Source of the DNA: Dugong dugon
Taxonomy: Eukaryota; Chordata; Mammalia; Sirenia; Dugongidae
Assembly: GCA_030035585.1 (NCBI GenBank)
Contig: CM057481.1
Coordinates: 10,689,128 to 10,753,127 of the forward strand
Reading direction: 5' to 3'
Length of the DNA stretch: 64,000 nucleotides
The first letter of the stretch is position 1. Each line of letters begins with the position of its first letter. This document shows positions 43,895 to 55,688 of this stretch, in pieces. A program made the position numbers and the translations under genes. Under the pieces are notes generated by a model that made no database searches, was not told the origin of the DNA, and saw nothing but the letters and a program-made list of their open reading frames with translations.

Positions 43895-44350
43895 CATTTG
43901 TTCATTGGTTCAAGAAATTTATTAAGCTCTTACTGTGTACCAGAAACTGCCTTAACCATTAGAGATGTAAGAGATGAAAAAAATAGACTTAATTCTTGGT
44001 TTCAAGAGCTAATAGTGTAACATGACAGTTCTTAACTAGATAGTTATACACACACTCTAATAGCATGATGTTAAGTGGTATGGAAAGAGAAGTTCAGGAA
44101 TCTCTCAGAGTGTATGATAGGGGGCCCCACCTGTGTAGGAATTAGGGAGGGCTTCTCTGAGGGAGTGACATTTGCCTAGGTCTGAAGGATGACTGGAGTC
44201 AGCTAGGTGGGCAGGGATGTTCAGAACATTCCAGACAAGGAGAATGCAGGTGTGAAGACCCCGAGGGAGGAAGTGGTGAGTGAGAGGAACTGGAAGGCAA
44301 TTGTGGAGGAGAGCCAGCTGGAGGGAAGGCAGTTTCAGGTGAGATTGTGG
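43895..44350 (-). repeat. L2 LINE 3' end, antisense
   Basis: 'aagctcttactgtgtaccag', 'gggcttctctgagggagtga', 'cattccagacaaggagaatg'. Confidence 0.85.
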
Positions 44351-44381
44351 TGGTTGGTGGTGGCCATATCAGATGGGGCCT

Positions 44382-44993
44382 TGTCTTAGTTTCCTGGGGC
44401 CTGTATAACAAAATACCATAAAGTGAGTAGGTTTAAAGAATAGAAATTTATTTTCTCATAGTTCTGGAATTAGAAGTCTGAATTCAGGACATCATTAAAA
44501 ACCAGAAAACCACACCCATTGCCGTCGAGTCAATTCCATCTCATAGTGACCCTACAGGACAGAGTAGAACTGCGCCATAGCATTTCCAAGGAATGGCTGG
44601 TGGATTTGAACTGCCGACCTTTGGTTAGCAGCCAAGCGCTTAACCACTGTGCCAGCAGGGCTCCCAGGGCATCATTAGGGCTATGCTTTCTCTCTGTGGG
44701 CTTTAGAGGAAGCACCTTCCTTGTCTCTTTCAGCTTCTGGCAGCCCCAGGCATTTCTGGGCTTTCCTTGACTTGTACATGGATCCCCACACACTATCTTT
44801 CCCGTCTGTGGTTCTTTCTATGTCCCATCTTCTCTCAAAAGGGTTAGGACCTACCCTACTTCTGTGTGACTTCATTGAAATCAACTGATAACATCTGCAA
44901 AGAAAAACTCTATTTCCAAACAAGACCACATGTGCAGGTACAGGGGTTAGGACATGAGCATATCTTTTTGAGGACACAGGTCAATCCATAAGA
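44382..44993 (-). mobile_element. MLT1-type LTR split by an AfroSINE
   Basis: It starts 'tgtcttagtttcctggggcc' and ends 'gtcaatccataagaa'. The flanks GGCCT (44377-44381) and AGCCT (44994-44998) are a near-perfect 5-bp duplication. The SINE at 44499-44665 lies inside. Confidence 0.88.
44499..44665 (-). mobile_element. AfroSINE, young type, nested
   Basis: 'cacccattgccgtcgagtca', 'ctacaggacagagtagaact', 'gtgccagcagggctcc'. AGGACATCATTA and AGGGCATCATTA border it in the host LTR. Confidence 0.93.
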
Positions 44994-45985
44994 AGCCTCC
45001 TAGGCTGTGGTAAGGAGTGTGGACGTTGTTTGACAGCCACAGCCTTTGAGTGGCCAATGAGGAGAATGGAGAAGAGGTTAGAGTTCCGAGGCCATGTTCA
45101 CTGAAATCCATTATCACAACCACATCATCTTTGTGGGAAGCTGTTTTGGGATGCCTTTGTGGGTAGCAAACACCATAACAAAATAAACATTCCATGAAGC
45201 TGATTGGGTTCAGGATGGAGAACCAAGGATATAAGTGAGATATTTCCATAGTTAAGGGCCAGAAATCATTGTTAAGAAAACAAAACCGTTGTGGTGGCAT
45301 TGAGTGTTACATGTGTGTTTGTGTGTACGCACATGCACACACGGGCACACACACACAGGCTTATCTAGATGAATCCACCTGTGTGTAGATAATTTAGATA
45401 TTTGAAATATTTCTTTAAAACTGTTTCTTTAAACTAGCTTGTCTCTTTTAAGTGCCTCTCTGCCTTTATCTAGCAGAGGATAGCATCTTTGCCATTATTG
45501 CACTACAGGATTATAATATGTTTACTGGAATATCTTGCACAGTGTATCATCAGTTGTACCATGCTTTGTACACAGTAGGCGCATGGTAAGCATTTGATTT
45601 GACTTAAAATTGAATAGCATCCATGGAATGGAAAAATTAATCTCCCATCAGATATGATCTGGGATATTATGATGCCCAGGGGACAGAAAAGGTTATTTTT
45701 AATATCTTTCCTTAAGCTTGTAGGTAGATTTTAATTTGGAAAAAAAAAAAATCTGATTATAGGCATATTTTCCTTACCCCTGGAAAGATGTTCTCCACAA
45801 TCTCATTAGTAACCATTCCTGTACATGGTTGACTTATCAGTCTATTCTCCCACATATGAAAACTTAATTTCTACTCTATAATTGAAACTCATTTTCTCTG
45901 AGTCCTCCCTCAGTGAAGACAGAGAGTACAGGGTCATCATTCAGCAGTCACAATTTATCTACTTACTTGAGTTGACTGTAGTGAC
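44994..45985. other. mostly unique DNA
   Basis: A CA-rich tract at 45330-45358 and an L2-like 3' end near 45530-45600 ('cacagtaggcgcatggtaag'). No gene. Confidence 0.4.
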
Positions 45986-45989
45986 CTTA

Positions 45990-46170
45990 AATAGTAGATA
46001 TGACGTGGCCTTTAGAATCAAGGCTGCAGCCTTCTCCCTGCCCTCCTCCCCATTTCCTAGTCCCTTAACTTCTCTGTTTCTCAGTCTCCTTGTTCCTAAA
46101 CTGGGAATGGTGATAATACCTCACTGTGAATGGGGGATGATCGATAATCTCTGAAGTTCTAGACAGAAGT
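45990..46170 (-). repeat. MIR fragment, antisense
   Basis: 'ggcctttagaatcaaggctg', 'ttaacttctctgtttctcag', 'ctaaactgggaatggtgata'. Confidence 0.7.
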
Positions 46171-46208
46171 TAATCACTGATGTTATTGTGTTCTTATTCC
46201 ATGACTGA

Positions 46209-46770
46209 TGTGACCGTTAAGGTTGTGTGTCAACTTGGCTGAGCCATGATTTTCAATGGTTTGGCCGTTATGATGTAGTTTGGCAGTCGTATAATGATGT
46301 GATCACCTCTGTGATGAGATCTGATATAATATGATCGCCTCCACGATGGGATCTGCCGCGGGTAGCCTATCAGTTAAAAGGGAGTTTCCTTGGGGGTGTA
46401 GCCTGCATCTAATATAGGTGGACTTTCTGGCAAGGCTCGTGGACTTTTGCTCACTCTGGATCCTGCAGCTGGCTCCTGTTCGTCTGACCTCTGGTTCTTG
46501 CTACTTGAGCTAGCAGCTCACTGCTGTCTTACTTGTCAATCTTAGGATTTGTTGGCCTCCACAGCCGGTGAGCAGGAGCCCTGCTGTCTGACTTCCTGAT
46601 CTTGGGTTCACTAGTCCTTGCAGCTATATGAGTCAGGAGAAGCCACCAGCCTGACCCATAGATTTGGGACTTTCCAGCCTCTACAACCACGTGAGCCATT
46701 TCCTTGATATAACTCTCTGTATTTATATGCTGCATTGGTTTTGCTTCTCCAGAGAACCCAGCCTAAGACA
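46209..46770 (+). mobile_element. MLT2-type (ERVL) solo LTR
   Basis: 'taaggttgtgtgtcaacttg' start and 'ctccagagaacccagcctaa' end are MLT2-class termini. Flanks ACTGA (46204-46208) and ACTGG (46771-46775) form a near 5-bp duplication. The same family lies antisense at 60505-61043. Confidence 0.85.
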
Positions 46771-46932
46771 ACTGGTGAAGAGGTATAGTTAATGGTGCAC
46801 ATTGAAAGCCCTGACTGGGCAACTTAGATGGAGTGACACTGTGGCCTGAATCCAGGGAACAGCAGGGAACTCAGCCTCCTGCTCTTTATGGTGATCTCTC
46901 AGAGAATATCTTGCATCCTTGTATTTGGGGAC

Positions 46933-47336
46933 TGTTATGGATTGAATTATGTCCCCCCAAAATATGTGCTGTAAATCCTAACGTCTATACCTGTGGTTAT
47001 AATCCTATTTGGGAATGGGTTTTCTTTGTTTGGTTAATAAGGTAGTATTAGTGTTAGATGTGTCTTAAATCATTCTCTTTTGAGACATAAAGGGCAGATT
47101 AAGCAAGAAATCCAGCAAGCAGACATGGGGAAGAGAGATGCCACACCACAAGAAGATCGCCATAGAACCCAGAGACAAGGACCTTCCCCAGAGCCGACAG
47201 AGAGAAAGCCTTCCTCTAGAGCCGGTGCCCTCAATTCAGATTTCTAGCCTCCTGGGCTGTGAGAAAATAAATTTCTGTTTGTTAAAGCCACACACTTATG
47301 GTATTTCTGTTACAGCAGCACTAGATGACTAAAGAC
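46933..47336 (+). mobile_element. ERVL/MaLR-like LTR
   Basis: Start 'tgttatggattgaattatgt', AATAAA in 'gagaaaataaatttctgttt', end 'gcagcactagatgactaaag'. It is related in its 3' half to 15172-15697. No clean duplication. Confidence 0.8.
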
Positions 47337-47339
47337 GGG

Positions 47340-48030
47340 GGCCCAGATGAGTATCTGTTTTGGAACATCTCTCATGGATGAAAGGTGTCCAGGGTATGTT
47401 GTGGTCTGAGCGTTGCACTTACGTCCACACTTTAGCTCTCACAGCAAACAGCCGCTGAGATGAGTCCAAGAGCCATGACCCCCACTTAACTGGTGAAGAA
47501 ACTAGAGCTCAGGGTTGTTCTGACAGAGCATGAGTCACACTTGGAAATGGAAGCAGGAGGTTCTGCTCTGAGTTCTGTGCTTTCCGCCACAGCACGTTAC
47601 CCACAGCTCTGCTAGGCTGTCAGAGTCCAGCCTTGAGGTGGGTGGTCCCCTCCAACCTGGGGAGGGGTCCTTGTGAGTAGTGCTTTCTGCTAATCATAGA
47701 TGTCACCCAGGCCCAAAGCATTAGCTAACATCCTGTGGTATGATCATCTGCCCCCTTCATCAGGCCGGGTGAGTGAACTCTGATTAAGGTGCTTGCAAAC
47801 TAGCTGGACCTTAAAAACAAAAAGAAAACAACTTAGGGTTATTCTAGCTACTGAGAATGTTTCTCAATTCTTTCCTCTCATTTCCAACTGGTGTGTCTAT
47901 AGATTGCCTTAATAGCAAATAACTGACCTGTGCTACCACTCTCCATTTTGATTCTAATGGCAGACATCACTAATCAATCCTGAGACTTTCCCATTAAACC
48001 TGGTTTTGGCTTTAGAATCCCTCTAAACCC
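47340..48030. other. unique DNA with a MIR fragment
   Basis: 47440-47590 carries MIR-like sense text ('gaagaaactagagctcaggg'). The rest shows nothing. Confidence 0.45.
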
Positions 48031-48035
48031 AGAGC

Positions 48036-48380
48036 AGGAGCAGTGGTGGTTCAGTAGTAGGATTCTCGCCATCTATGTGGGAGACCTGGGTTCAGTACTC
48101 GGCCAGTGCACCCCAGGCGTAACCACCACCTGTCTGTCATGGGAGGCTTGTGTAGTGCTATGATGTTGAACGGGTTTCAGTGCAGCTTTCAGACTGAGAC
48201 AGCCTAGGAAGAAAGGCCTGGCAGTCTACTTCTGAAAATCAGACAGTGAAAACTGTTTGGATCACTACAGTTTGATGTACAACCTATCAGGGGGATGGTG
48301 CAAGACCAGGCAGTGTTTTGTTCTGTTGTGCATGGGGCCCCCATGAGTTGAGGGGCTACTTGATGGCAGCTAACAGCAAG
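48036..48380 (+). mobile_element. tRNA-Gly-headed SINE with RTE-like tail
   Basis: 'agtggtggttcagtagtagg', 'attctcgccatc', 'gacctgggttcagtactcgg' keep the tRNA-Gly A- and B-box layout. The body 'gaaaggcctggcagtctact' and tail 'tgatggcagctaacagcaag' match 23908-24232. Confidence 0.85.
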
Positions 48381-50190
48381 AACAAAAGCCAGTGCACCAG
48401 GCAGCCAGTCGCTGCTGTTTGCCGTCCTTTGTTGCCTTTCAGCTTTAATGTAGCTTGTAACATTCTCATCGCTTAATCACTTAGGTGAGGGTAGGGGGAG
48501 GGACAATGGCCTAGAGTTCGTTTAGCTTGAAAAGCCAGAAATGAGAAGAAAGTTATGAGATTCTATTTTTGGTGTAGGAGTAAGTACATTATTGGAAACC
48601 CAGTGTTGAGCTGGTTGTAGTATTTTTTCCCCGAAACTCAGTGGGAGGATTTCCAAGAAGATAAGCGATAGATCTTTTGTGCAGGGTAAGATACACTTGA
48701 TGGAAAAGCTGATGGAACAGCTAATTAACAAATGGTTACTAATCAGGACATTGCACCCTGTTGAGAGAGGTTTTGAGAACCTCTTTGTAAGAACACGATT
48801 CCCCTTCCCAAGTTCAGCATAGTCATTTATTTTGTTGACTGTCACTAACTGGTTTAGAATGGAAAGAGGAATTATTAACCGACATCATTTTTCATTGTTA
48901 AAATTTCAGCCCTATTTTCGACTCCTTTTCAGAGTCACATGTAGTTCAACCGCCAAAATTTAGCAACCTCTGTTAAGTTGGATTTATATAGCAGTTGCTG
49001 GTTGCTGTAGTTAACTTCCTGCCCTCACCGCTACCTGGATGGGCCTGACCCTGGTAGGTCAAGGCAGGGCAGGTTCCTGCAGGTGTCTTCAATGCTCTGA
49101 ACCTTTCTTTACCCAGAGCCCCAGGAGAACGCATATCTCTGGGTTCTTGTTCTGGGCTTCCTGGCTTCTGGAATTTCCTTCCAAGCATCAGAATCAAAGT
49201 GCAACGGGTTGAGATAATGGGGCCAGACAACAGCATGATTTATTACCTCCGCTGACTCCAGCCAGAGTCAGCTGGAGAAGCAACAAGCCAGCTCCCTGGG
49301 GAACATAGGCTCAGCCTAATGGCCAGCCTCCCTTCCTGGGACATGGCTCTTTCCATGGCACAGCCCCCAGAGGGCTCTAACTAGACCACGCGTGGGCCTC
49401 GCCTGGCGTCCCTGTTCTTTTCTCATTCCCACTGCGTTGGGGTGAACCAGGGTACCCCTGGAGGGCAACTGAGTTTATGCCTGTAGCTCTGGAGACGTGG
49501 GTGCTGCTCGGTTACGTTTCTTCTGTGCCCTCACTCTTGTGGTTAAAAGAATGCAAATCGTTCCCCGAGAGACCTGCTTTCTCTCCATCAAGCATGGCTC
49601 TCACCTCAAGGCCTGGCTGACTTGCACAGTTTCTCCTGCATTTGGTAACTGAACCTCTCGATGTATTTCCCTCCTCCATGGAATAGATTCCCCTGGTCAT
49701 CGGTACTTTCCACCTAACAGCTAGTGCTTAACTGGTTTCTATTTTTTGCTTCTTCCCATTTATTTATGGTATGGTCAGACTAGAAAGTGAGCTTTTCTCG
49801 TCCTTACCAGAGAAGGTCTATGCTATATGTACCATAATTGTTTATAGTCTTTGTCTCTGAAGGCTGTGAATGCACTACTGCTCCATAATTTTCACAGATT
49901 TCTCTTTCTATCTGTGATTTCTCTTTAGACTCTGGAAATGTAATTAGTGCTGATTTTAAAGGCTGACATACTTCTGCTTCCTTGTGTCTTTATTCTGTTG
50001 ATAATGTTTAGAGGATGCCATTTATAAGCAAACTATTGAATGAGGTGCTGTTTAAAAGATGAATGGGGGGTTTAAGCTTCTTGCAGATGGACAGGGAGAT
50101 GAGATATGTACACGATCTCCATACAAAGTAGAAAATGATTAAGACCAAAAATAGAGAGTGGGTGGAGTGTGTGAGTAGCTAGAATAAAGA
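48381..50190. other. unique DNA, 1.8 kb
   Basis: No interspersed repeat or gene recognised. 49000-49500 is GC-richer with a few CpGs but has no convincing exon. Confidence 0.4.
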
Positions 50191-50193
50191 AGA

Positions 50194-50477
50194 CAGGGCT
50201 TCAAGCCGGTTTGAGCCAGTTTGACCCCCTGCTAAGGATTTACATTTCCACGCCAGATATACTCAGTCAGAATCTACTGTTTAACAACAGCCCCAGGTGA
50301 TTCTTATTTACACATAAGCCTTACCATTTTAACAAGAGCCCTAGGTGATTTTCATATTTACAAATAAGAAGCACCTGGGGCTCTTGTTGAACTGTAGATT
50401 CTGATTTGGTATATCTGGGGTGGAAATGCAGATTCTCAGCAGGGAGTTGAACTGGAATGAACTGGTTCAAAGCCCTG
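50194..50477. repeat. foldback element with about 130-bp inverted arms
   Basis: The left arm from 'cagggcttcaagccggtttg' through 'tttacatttccac' and 'cagtcagaatctac' to 'acagccccaggtg' is mirrored by the right arm 'cacctggggctct', 'gtagattctgattt', 'gtggaaatgcaga' to 'ggttcaaagccctg'. The centre repeats part of the arm once more. Probably a non-autonomous hAT-like transposon. Confidence 0.8.
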
Positions 50478-50539
50478 AAAGAAAGGAAACATGGAAGACC
50501 TCCAGGAGGAGGTGGCATTTGAAGTAGCCACGGGAAGTC

Positions 50540-50670
50540 TAGGTTTTAAGCTCCATGAGGGCAAGGTCTTTGAACTCTCTTGGATTAGTACTGCATCCCG
50601 ACTGCTGAGAATAGTCTTTATCCCAAAATAGGTGCTCCATAAAAACATTTATTACGGAAGGATGAATTAG
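50540..50670 (+). repeat. L2 LINE 3' terminus
   Basis: 'ggttttaagctccatgaggg', 'caaaataggtgctccataaa'. Confidence 0.7.
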
Positions 50671-51715
50671 AATTTGGATATGTAAAGATGGTTTTGGAGA
50701 AGTCTTAATCAAAGGGAATGGGGTGATTCTAGAATGGAGGGATAAAATGGAAGATGAAAATTAGAGTTGTCTGTGAGAATTGTGTCTGTCTACAAATGTA
50801 TAACGAGAAGACATTCATCTGTTGATTCCAGCTTTCCTGACACACTAAATGATTGTAGTCCCCAGTAGTGGGTCTTTGTTGAAAATGAGAGTTAGAGACA
50901 GAAGCGTGTGACCTGCTGTGTCCCTTTATCCAATTATGTCTCTTGAGCATTGATGGCTGGGTCATATGCTTCTTCAGAGGGCACTCCTGGAAAAGGAGTG
51001 AGAGAGGGCAATGGTATTCTTCTTTGAAATGGAATTTGATTACCCTCTCTGTTCAGGTGGGGAGAAGAGCCCCACTCGGGAGGTTATAATCGCCTCGTCG
51101 TTTTCGAAGGCCGTCCAAGGGCTTGGACGCATTAGTGGAAGCAACTGTGTTGTCATGGTGAAAGAATGTTATCCTGCATCTGCCTGACCTAATCCCAGGT
51201 TTCACAGACACAATGGCAGAGAATCTGAATAGTCAAATCAGAGAGGGAGGCACAGGAGGGAGGTGATCTTTAGTATAGTCCACTGCCCGCTTGACTGGCA
51301 CATTCATTTCAGAGGATTTTAAAAACCACTTTGCATTTTGCAAGTTAAAGAGAGACCAAGAACACCCATAACATGACGAGAATCCGAGAATCCTTGAAGC
51401 TTAGTTTAAGCAAAATTAGGCAAAGGCCAAATCGCTAAATTTTGTAACAGTTTTCTTTTTCTTTTTTTTGTGGGGGGGGTGTATGTATGTATGTATGGGG
51501 TTCTATAATAATAACAATAACAAAATGGTTAAACATTTTCCCAGTGATTGTTAATGATTCAAATTTATAACATTTTTGCATTTTTTTGAGTTGATTTGAC
51601 ATCCTTAATATCTGTATCCTATCCATAATGTAACTAAAATTTGAACGTACTTTGATACGTGTATTAAATTCGTATAGAATAGTGACTTCTCAGTAGATGC
51701 TATTTATCCATACCA
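50671..51715. other. unique DNA
   Basis: No gene or named repeat recognised. A small CpG-richer patch lies at 51090-51135. Confidence 0.4.
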
Positions 51716-51717
51716 CA

Positions 51718-52800
51718 TTGTTGCTGTTCGGTGCCATTGACTTGTTAAGCTTGAGCCAATTGTTGCAGTCAGCCTTTCAGTCTATCTCATTGAGGGCCTT
51801 CCTTTTTTTTTTTTTTTTATTGTACTTCAGGTAAAGGCTTACAGAACAAATAGTTTCTCATGAAACAGTAGTACACATGTTGTTTTATGACATTAGTTAA
51901 CAACCCCACAACATTTCAACCTTCTAACTTCTCAACCTTTTTTTTTGGTGAAAATACACATAGCCAAAGATACACCATTTCAAAAATTTCTTCATGCACA
52001 GTTCAGTGACATTGACTATGCTCTTCCAGTTGTGCTGGTATTCTCACTTAAGGTGAAGGCTTACAGAACAAAATAGTTTCTCATTTAACAGTTACTACAC
52101 ATGTTGCCCTATGACAATTGTTAACAATCTCACAACACATCAACAATATCCTTACTCAACCTTGGGTTCCCTATCACCAGCTTCCTTGTCCCCTTCTGCC
52201 TTCTGGCCCTTGTCACTGGACTCCTGTACCTTGTTAGTCTCATTTAGTTTTACAGGGCTGTCCACTTCCAGGCTGAACAGTGAACCTCAGAGGTAACTTC
52301 ACCACTGAGCTAAAAGGGTGTCTGGGGGCCATACTCTCAAGGTTTCTCCAGTCTCCTTTAGGCCAGTAAATGTGGTCTTTTTTTTGTGAGTTAGAATTAT
52401 GCTCTACATCCTTCTCCAGCTCTGTCCAGAGCCGTCTGTTGTGATCCTGGTCAGAGCAGTCAGTGGTGGTAGCTGGGCACCATCTAGCTGTACTGGACTC
52501 AGTCCGGTGGAGGCCTTGGTAGCTGTGGACAGTTAGTCCTTCGGACTAATCTTTTCCTTGTATCCTGTTCTCTTCATTCTCCCTTGCTCCCGAAGGGATG
52601 AGACCAGTGGAGTATCTTAGATGGCCGTTCACAGGCTTTTAAGACCCCAGACACTACTCACCAAGGTAGAATGTAGAGCATTGTCTTTATAAGCTGTGTC
52701 ATGCCAATTGAGCTAGATGTTCCCCGGGACAATGGTCCCCACAGGAGGGCCTTCCTCTTTTTTGCTGACCCTCTATAGCACATTACTGTACCTTTTATAG
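51718..52800 (-). repeat. RTE 3' end split by an L1
   Basis: 51718-51791 ('ttgctgttcggtgccattga', 'cattgagggccttcct') continues at 52757-52800 ('gctgaccctcta'), as in 21151-21330. The L1 at 51804-52744 sits between. Confidence 0.8.
51804..52744 (-). mobile_element. 5'-truncated L1 (941 bp, 3' UTR only)
   Basis: GAGGGCCTTCCT flanks it (51792-51803 and 52745-52756). The plus strand starts with T16 and follows the full-length element's 3' UTR ('attgtacttcaggtaaaggc', 'tgttgccctatgacaattgt', 'cacactactcaccaaggt'-like text). It stops where that element has about position 7262. It lacks the duplicated module seen there. Confidence 0.93.
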
Positions 52801-53129
52801 AATATATATGTTATGTATATATTCATACATCCTAATGTGCCTCAATTCTGGTTCTCTATGGTCGAAAAAGCTTATTTCCTTGGATTGACAGTGAGTTGTA
52901 GTTGGGTAGAGCCAGTATGTAATCCAACTCTAACACCTGATGTGACTAGCATGGTGCTAGGCACATCATAGTTCTTCAAAAACTATGGAATTAAGTGAAA
53001 GCAAAAAACATCGATTCTTTTGTTGCTTTTGCATTTATTTATAATTGAGGCAGGAAAGTTGCAGCAGATACTATTTCCTGCCCAGCGACTGCTACTCACC
53101 TTCTTTCTTGATAACAGGGCCCGATTTTA
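52801..53129. other. unique DNA
   Basis: Nothing recognised. Confidence 0.35.
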
Positions 53130-53425
53130 TTTGGATCAGCATGATATCTAGGCTTAGAAGATGAATCATGATTGATAAAAACTAGCCAACACAATCATAT
53201 TTCCTTTGATAGATTTTTAATTTCCCAGCATCCCTTGTAGGTAGGGGTGGTCATGTGACCCTTTGACCACTGACATATAAGAGCAAGTTGCCTTCTGGGA
53301 AGTTGGTGCCTCTCCTTTTTCCCCTTCTTTTGCTTTGAACAGGTACATGATGCCTGGCACCGCAATGACCATTTGCTATGATGAGAAAACAAGTATGAAG
53401 ATTACGAATGAAGATGGGGACTCGG
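53130..53425 (+). repeat. possible MLT1-type LTR fragment
   Basis: 'cccagcatcccttgtaggta', 'gttgccttctgggaagttgg', 'gcctctcctttttccccttc' resemble old MaLR LTR text. Confidence 0.45.
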
Positions 53426-53426
53426 G

Positions 53427-53600
53427 CAGACATGGCTGTGGCAGCATGCTTGTCCGTTTTCCCACTCTTGTCTATTCTGTAATATTCTCTGGACTCGGGC
53501 AGACATGGTTCTAGCAGCATGCTTGTTTACTTCCTACTTTTGCCTTTTTGAATATATGCCGAATAAAACTTTCTTTTTGCTCTACTAAACTTTGTGATGT
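53427..53600 (+). repeat. LTR-like element with two 73-bp tandem units
   Basis: Two units ('ctcgggcagacatgg', 'agcatgcttgt', 'ttttgcc'-type) are spaced 73 bp (53432 and 53505). They are followed by AATAAA in 'gccgaataaaactttctttt'. A second copy is at 54520-54718. I do not recognise the family. Confidence 0.6.
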
Positions 53601-53619
53601 TTTTTCCCCTACAACACAA

Positions 53620-53778
53620 CCTAAAGGTTGGTGGTTGGAACCCATCCAGCTGTACTGAAGAAGAAAGGCCTGGCGATCTGCTTCCACACAGATTACAGAC
53701 AAGAAAATCTTACGGAGCAGTTCTACTTTGTAATGCATGAGGTTGCCATGAATCAGAATCCACTCAGTGGTAACAACG
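53620..53778 (+). mobile_element. AfroSINE-type SINE, head missing
   Basis: 'aaaggttggtggttggaacc', 'gaagaaaggcctggcgatct', 'gttgccatgaatcagaatcc', 'actcagtggtaacaacg'. Confidence 0.85.
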
Positions 53779-54515
53779 TGGCACTTATGCACCCAGGCCT
53801 ATCTTCCTTCCACTGTGATTGTTTTGGGTCCTCAGCAGAATTTTAAGTTCTTAGAAAGAAGGAACCACATCTGATTCCTTGTGTCACCTGAAAAATGCAA
53901 TACAGAGACTGAGCACTAGATTCAGACATTGCCATGTAAGAATATGATGCCTGACGGTGCAGACTTCATGCAGCCATGAAGGGAAGGCCAAGAGAATCGT
54001 AGAGATGCCAGCTCAGTGCTCTAATGTTGAAGCACTAAGCTGTGGAACCATCTACCCCATGACCACATTCATGCAGTCAACAAACATTCAGTAGCACTGA
54101 TTTAGGGGATAATGTTAGAGCTATTATTCCCTGTCCTTGAGTATAAAGAATGTGACCCAGCTGGAGCTGGACTCACAAGGACACATCAACTGGGCCCTGA
54201 GGTATAAAGACAATAGATGGGACAATCTTGGAAAACATCTTATAGGGAAATTTACACGCAAACAAATCATAAACAGCATAAAAGACCCGCATACTTTCCA
54301 CTCTTACCTCTTTCTTTTAGCATTTAGTGAATAGTAAGATCTATTGGACCAATGAAGAGTCTCTTGACTGTTCTTACTGAAACCTGTACCAATGATTATT
54401 AAGAAAGACAATTCAAAATGTAGAATCACGGTGATTTGGCAGGTTTTAGCCAACCTGTGAGGTGGTGAAGATTTCAATGATTTTACCCATTTGTAATGTT
54501 AATATATACCTATGA
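53779..54515. other. unique DNA
   Basis: No gene or named repeat. The 65-aa frame at 54137 has no recognised domain. Confidence 0.35.
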
Positions 54516-54519
54516 CTCT

Positions 54520-54718
54520 GTAACATTCCTCAGACTCGGACAAACATGGCTCTGGCAGCATGCTTTTCTGTTTTCCAACTTTTGCCTATTCTATAATATT
54601 CCTTGGACTTGGACAGATATGGCTCTGGCAACATGCTTGTCCATTTACTACTTTTGCCTCTTGGGACATATGCTGAATAAAATCTTACTTTTTGCTGTAC
54701 CAAAAAAAAAAAAAAAAA
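54520..54718 (+). repeat. LTR-like element, two 73-bp units, poly(A) end
   Basis: Units at 54546 and 54619 ('atggctctggca') repeat at 73 bp. AATAAA in 'gctgaataaaatcttacttt' is followed about 20 nt later by A18-class sequence, as in a reverse-transcribed polyadenylated RNA. Confidence 0.6.
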
Positions 54719-55335
54719 GGATGAAGAAAGATAAAAAGGACCTGGGTCTTGGATGGCATCATTAAGTAGCACGGCTAATGCCAGCAACCACTTGCCTCTG
54801 GACATTGCATTTTGTGAAGAAAAACAAACTGCTGTTGGTTGTGGCCACTTCAGTTGGGTTTCTGTTGCTTTTGAATTGAAGTAAAGACGATGTAGTGAGG
54901 GAAGTGCATCTACGTCAGATCTTTCCTTTGTCTAAGGAGGGTTTGTGACAAGGAGAACACTGGAAACTCACCTATGAGTCCTTTTCACCGCTGGTTCCAA
55001 GTAACTCCTTGTTACCACCAAAAGGTTTCAGGCTCTGTTGTGGTTGCCTTTATATGCTGTTCATGTTGGATGAAAGAGCTTTTGTTGTACTTACTATTTT
55101 ACCTGGCCCAAATATTAAATTACATTCAGTTTTGTATCTGATGTATAGCTTTATAATTAGCACTGTATTATGTGCACTTCTCCATGTTTCGATATAGTCC
55201 AAATTTATAACATTTTAAAGTAATCATTTCTGATAGCAGTAGCTGTCTCCCAGTGACAGTCCTGCCCTGTTCATCTGCAGAACCAATTACTAATGCTGTC
55301 TCTCCAGCATGGGAAACCAATAGAGGTGTGGATTT
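54719..55335. other. unique DNA
   Basis: Nothing recognised. Confidence 0.35.
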
Positions 55336-55530
55336 TGGACCAGCAGTTCCCAAGCTCAGCTTACCAGAATCACGTGGAAGAACTTAAAAAACAAACATCA
55401 GACAAACAAAGCCCAACGGTAGAGATTCTGATTTAGACTGTCACGGATTAAACTCATATTTTTAAAGTTCTGCAGAGGGTTTGGAGGATCAGCTAGAGTT
55501 GGGAAGCTCTGGAGATGATTCCATGATCCA
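55336..55530. repeat. hAT/MER1-type relic
   Basis: 'gaccagcagttcccaagctc', 'taccagaatcacgtggaaga', 'agagattctgatttagactg' are common MER-class phrases. Confidence 0.5.
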
Positions 55531-55688
55531 GTTCTTTCTACCAAAATAAATGAAGAGAAGAGGTAATCAGAGCTGATCTCGATTAGCACAGTATCAGGAA
55601 CAAGAGTCAAAGCAATCTAGGGTGCTTGAGGTGTTTCACTCTGACTTAACTGTTATTGTTAGTATTTAATTTCATGTATAATGTTCTG

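Noticed and set aside
54137..54334. 65-codon frame as an ERV or host fragment
   Set aside because: No motif recognised and length within chance expectation.
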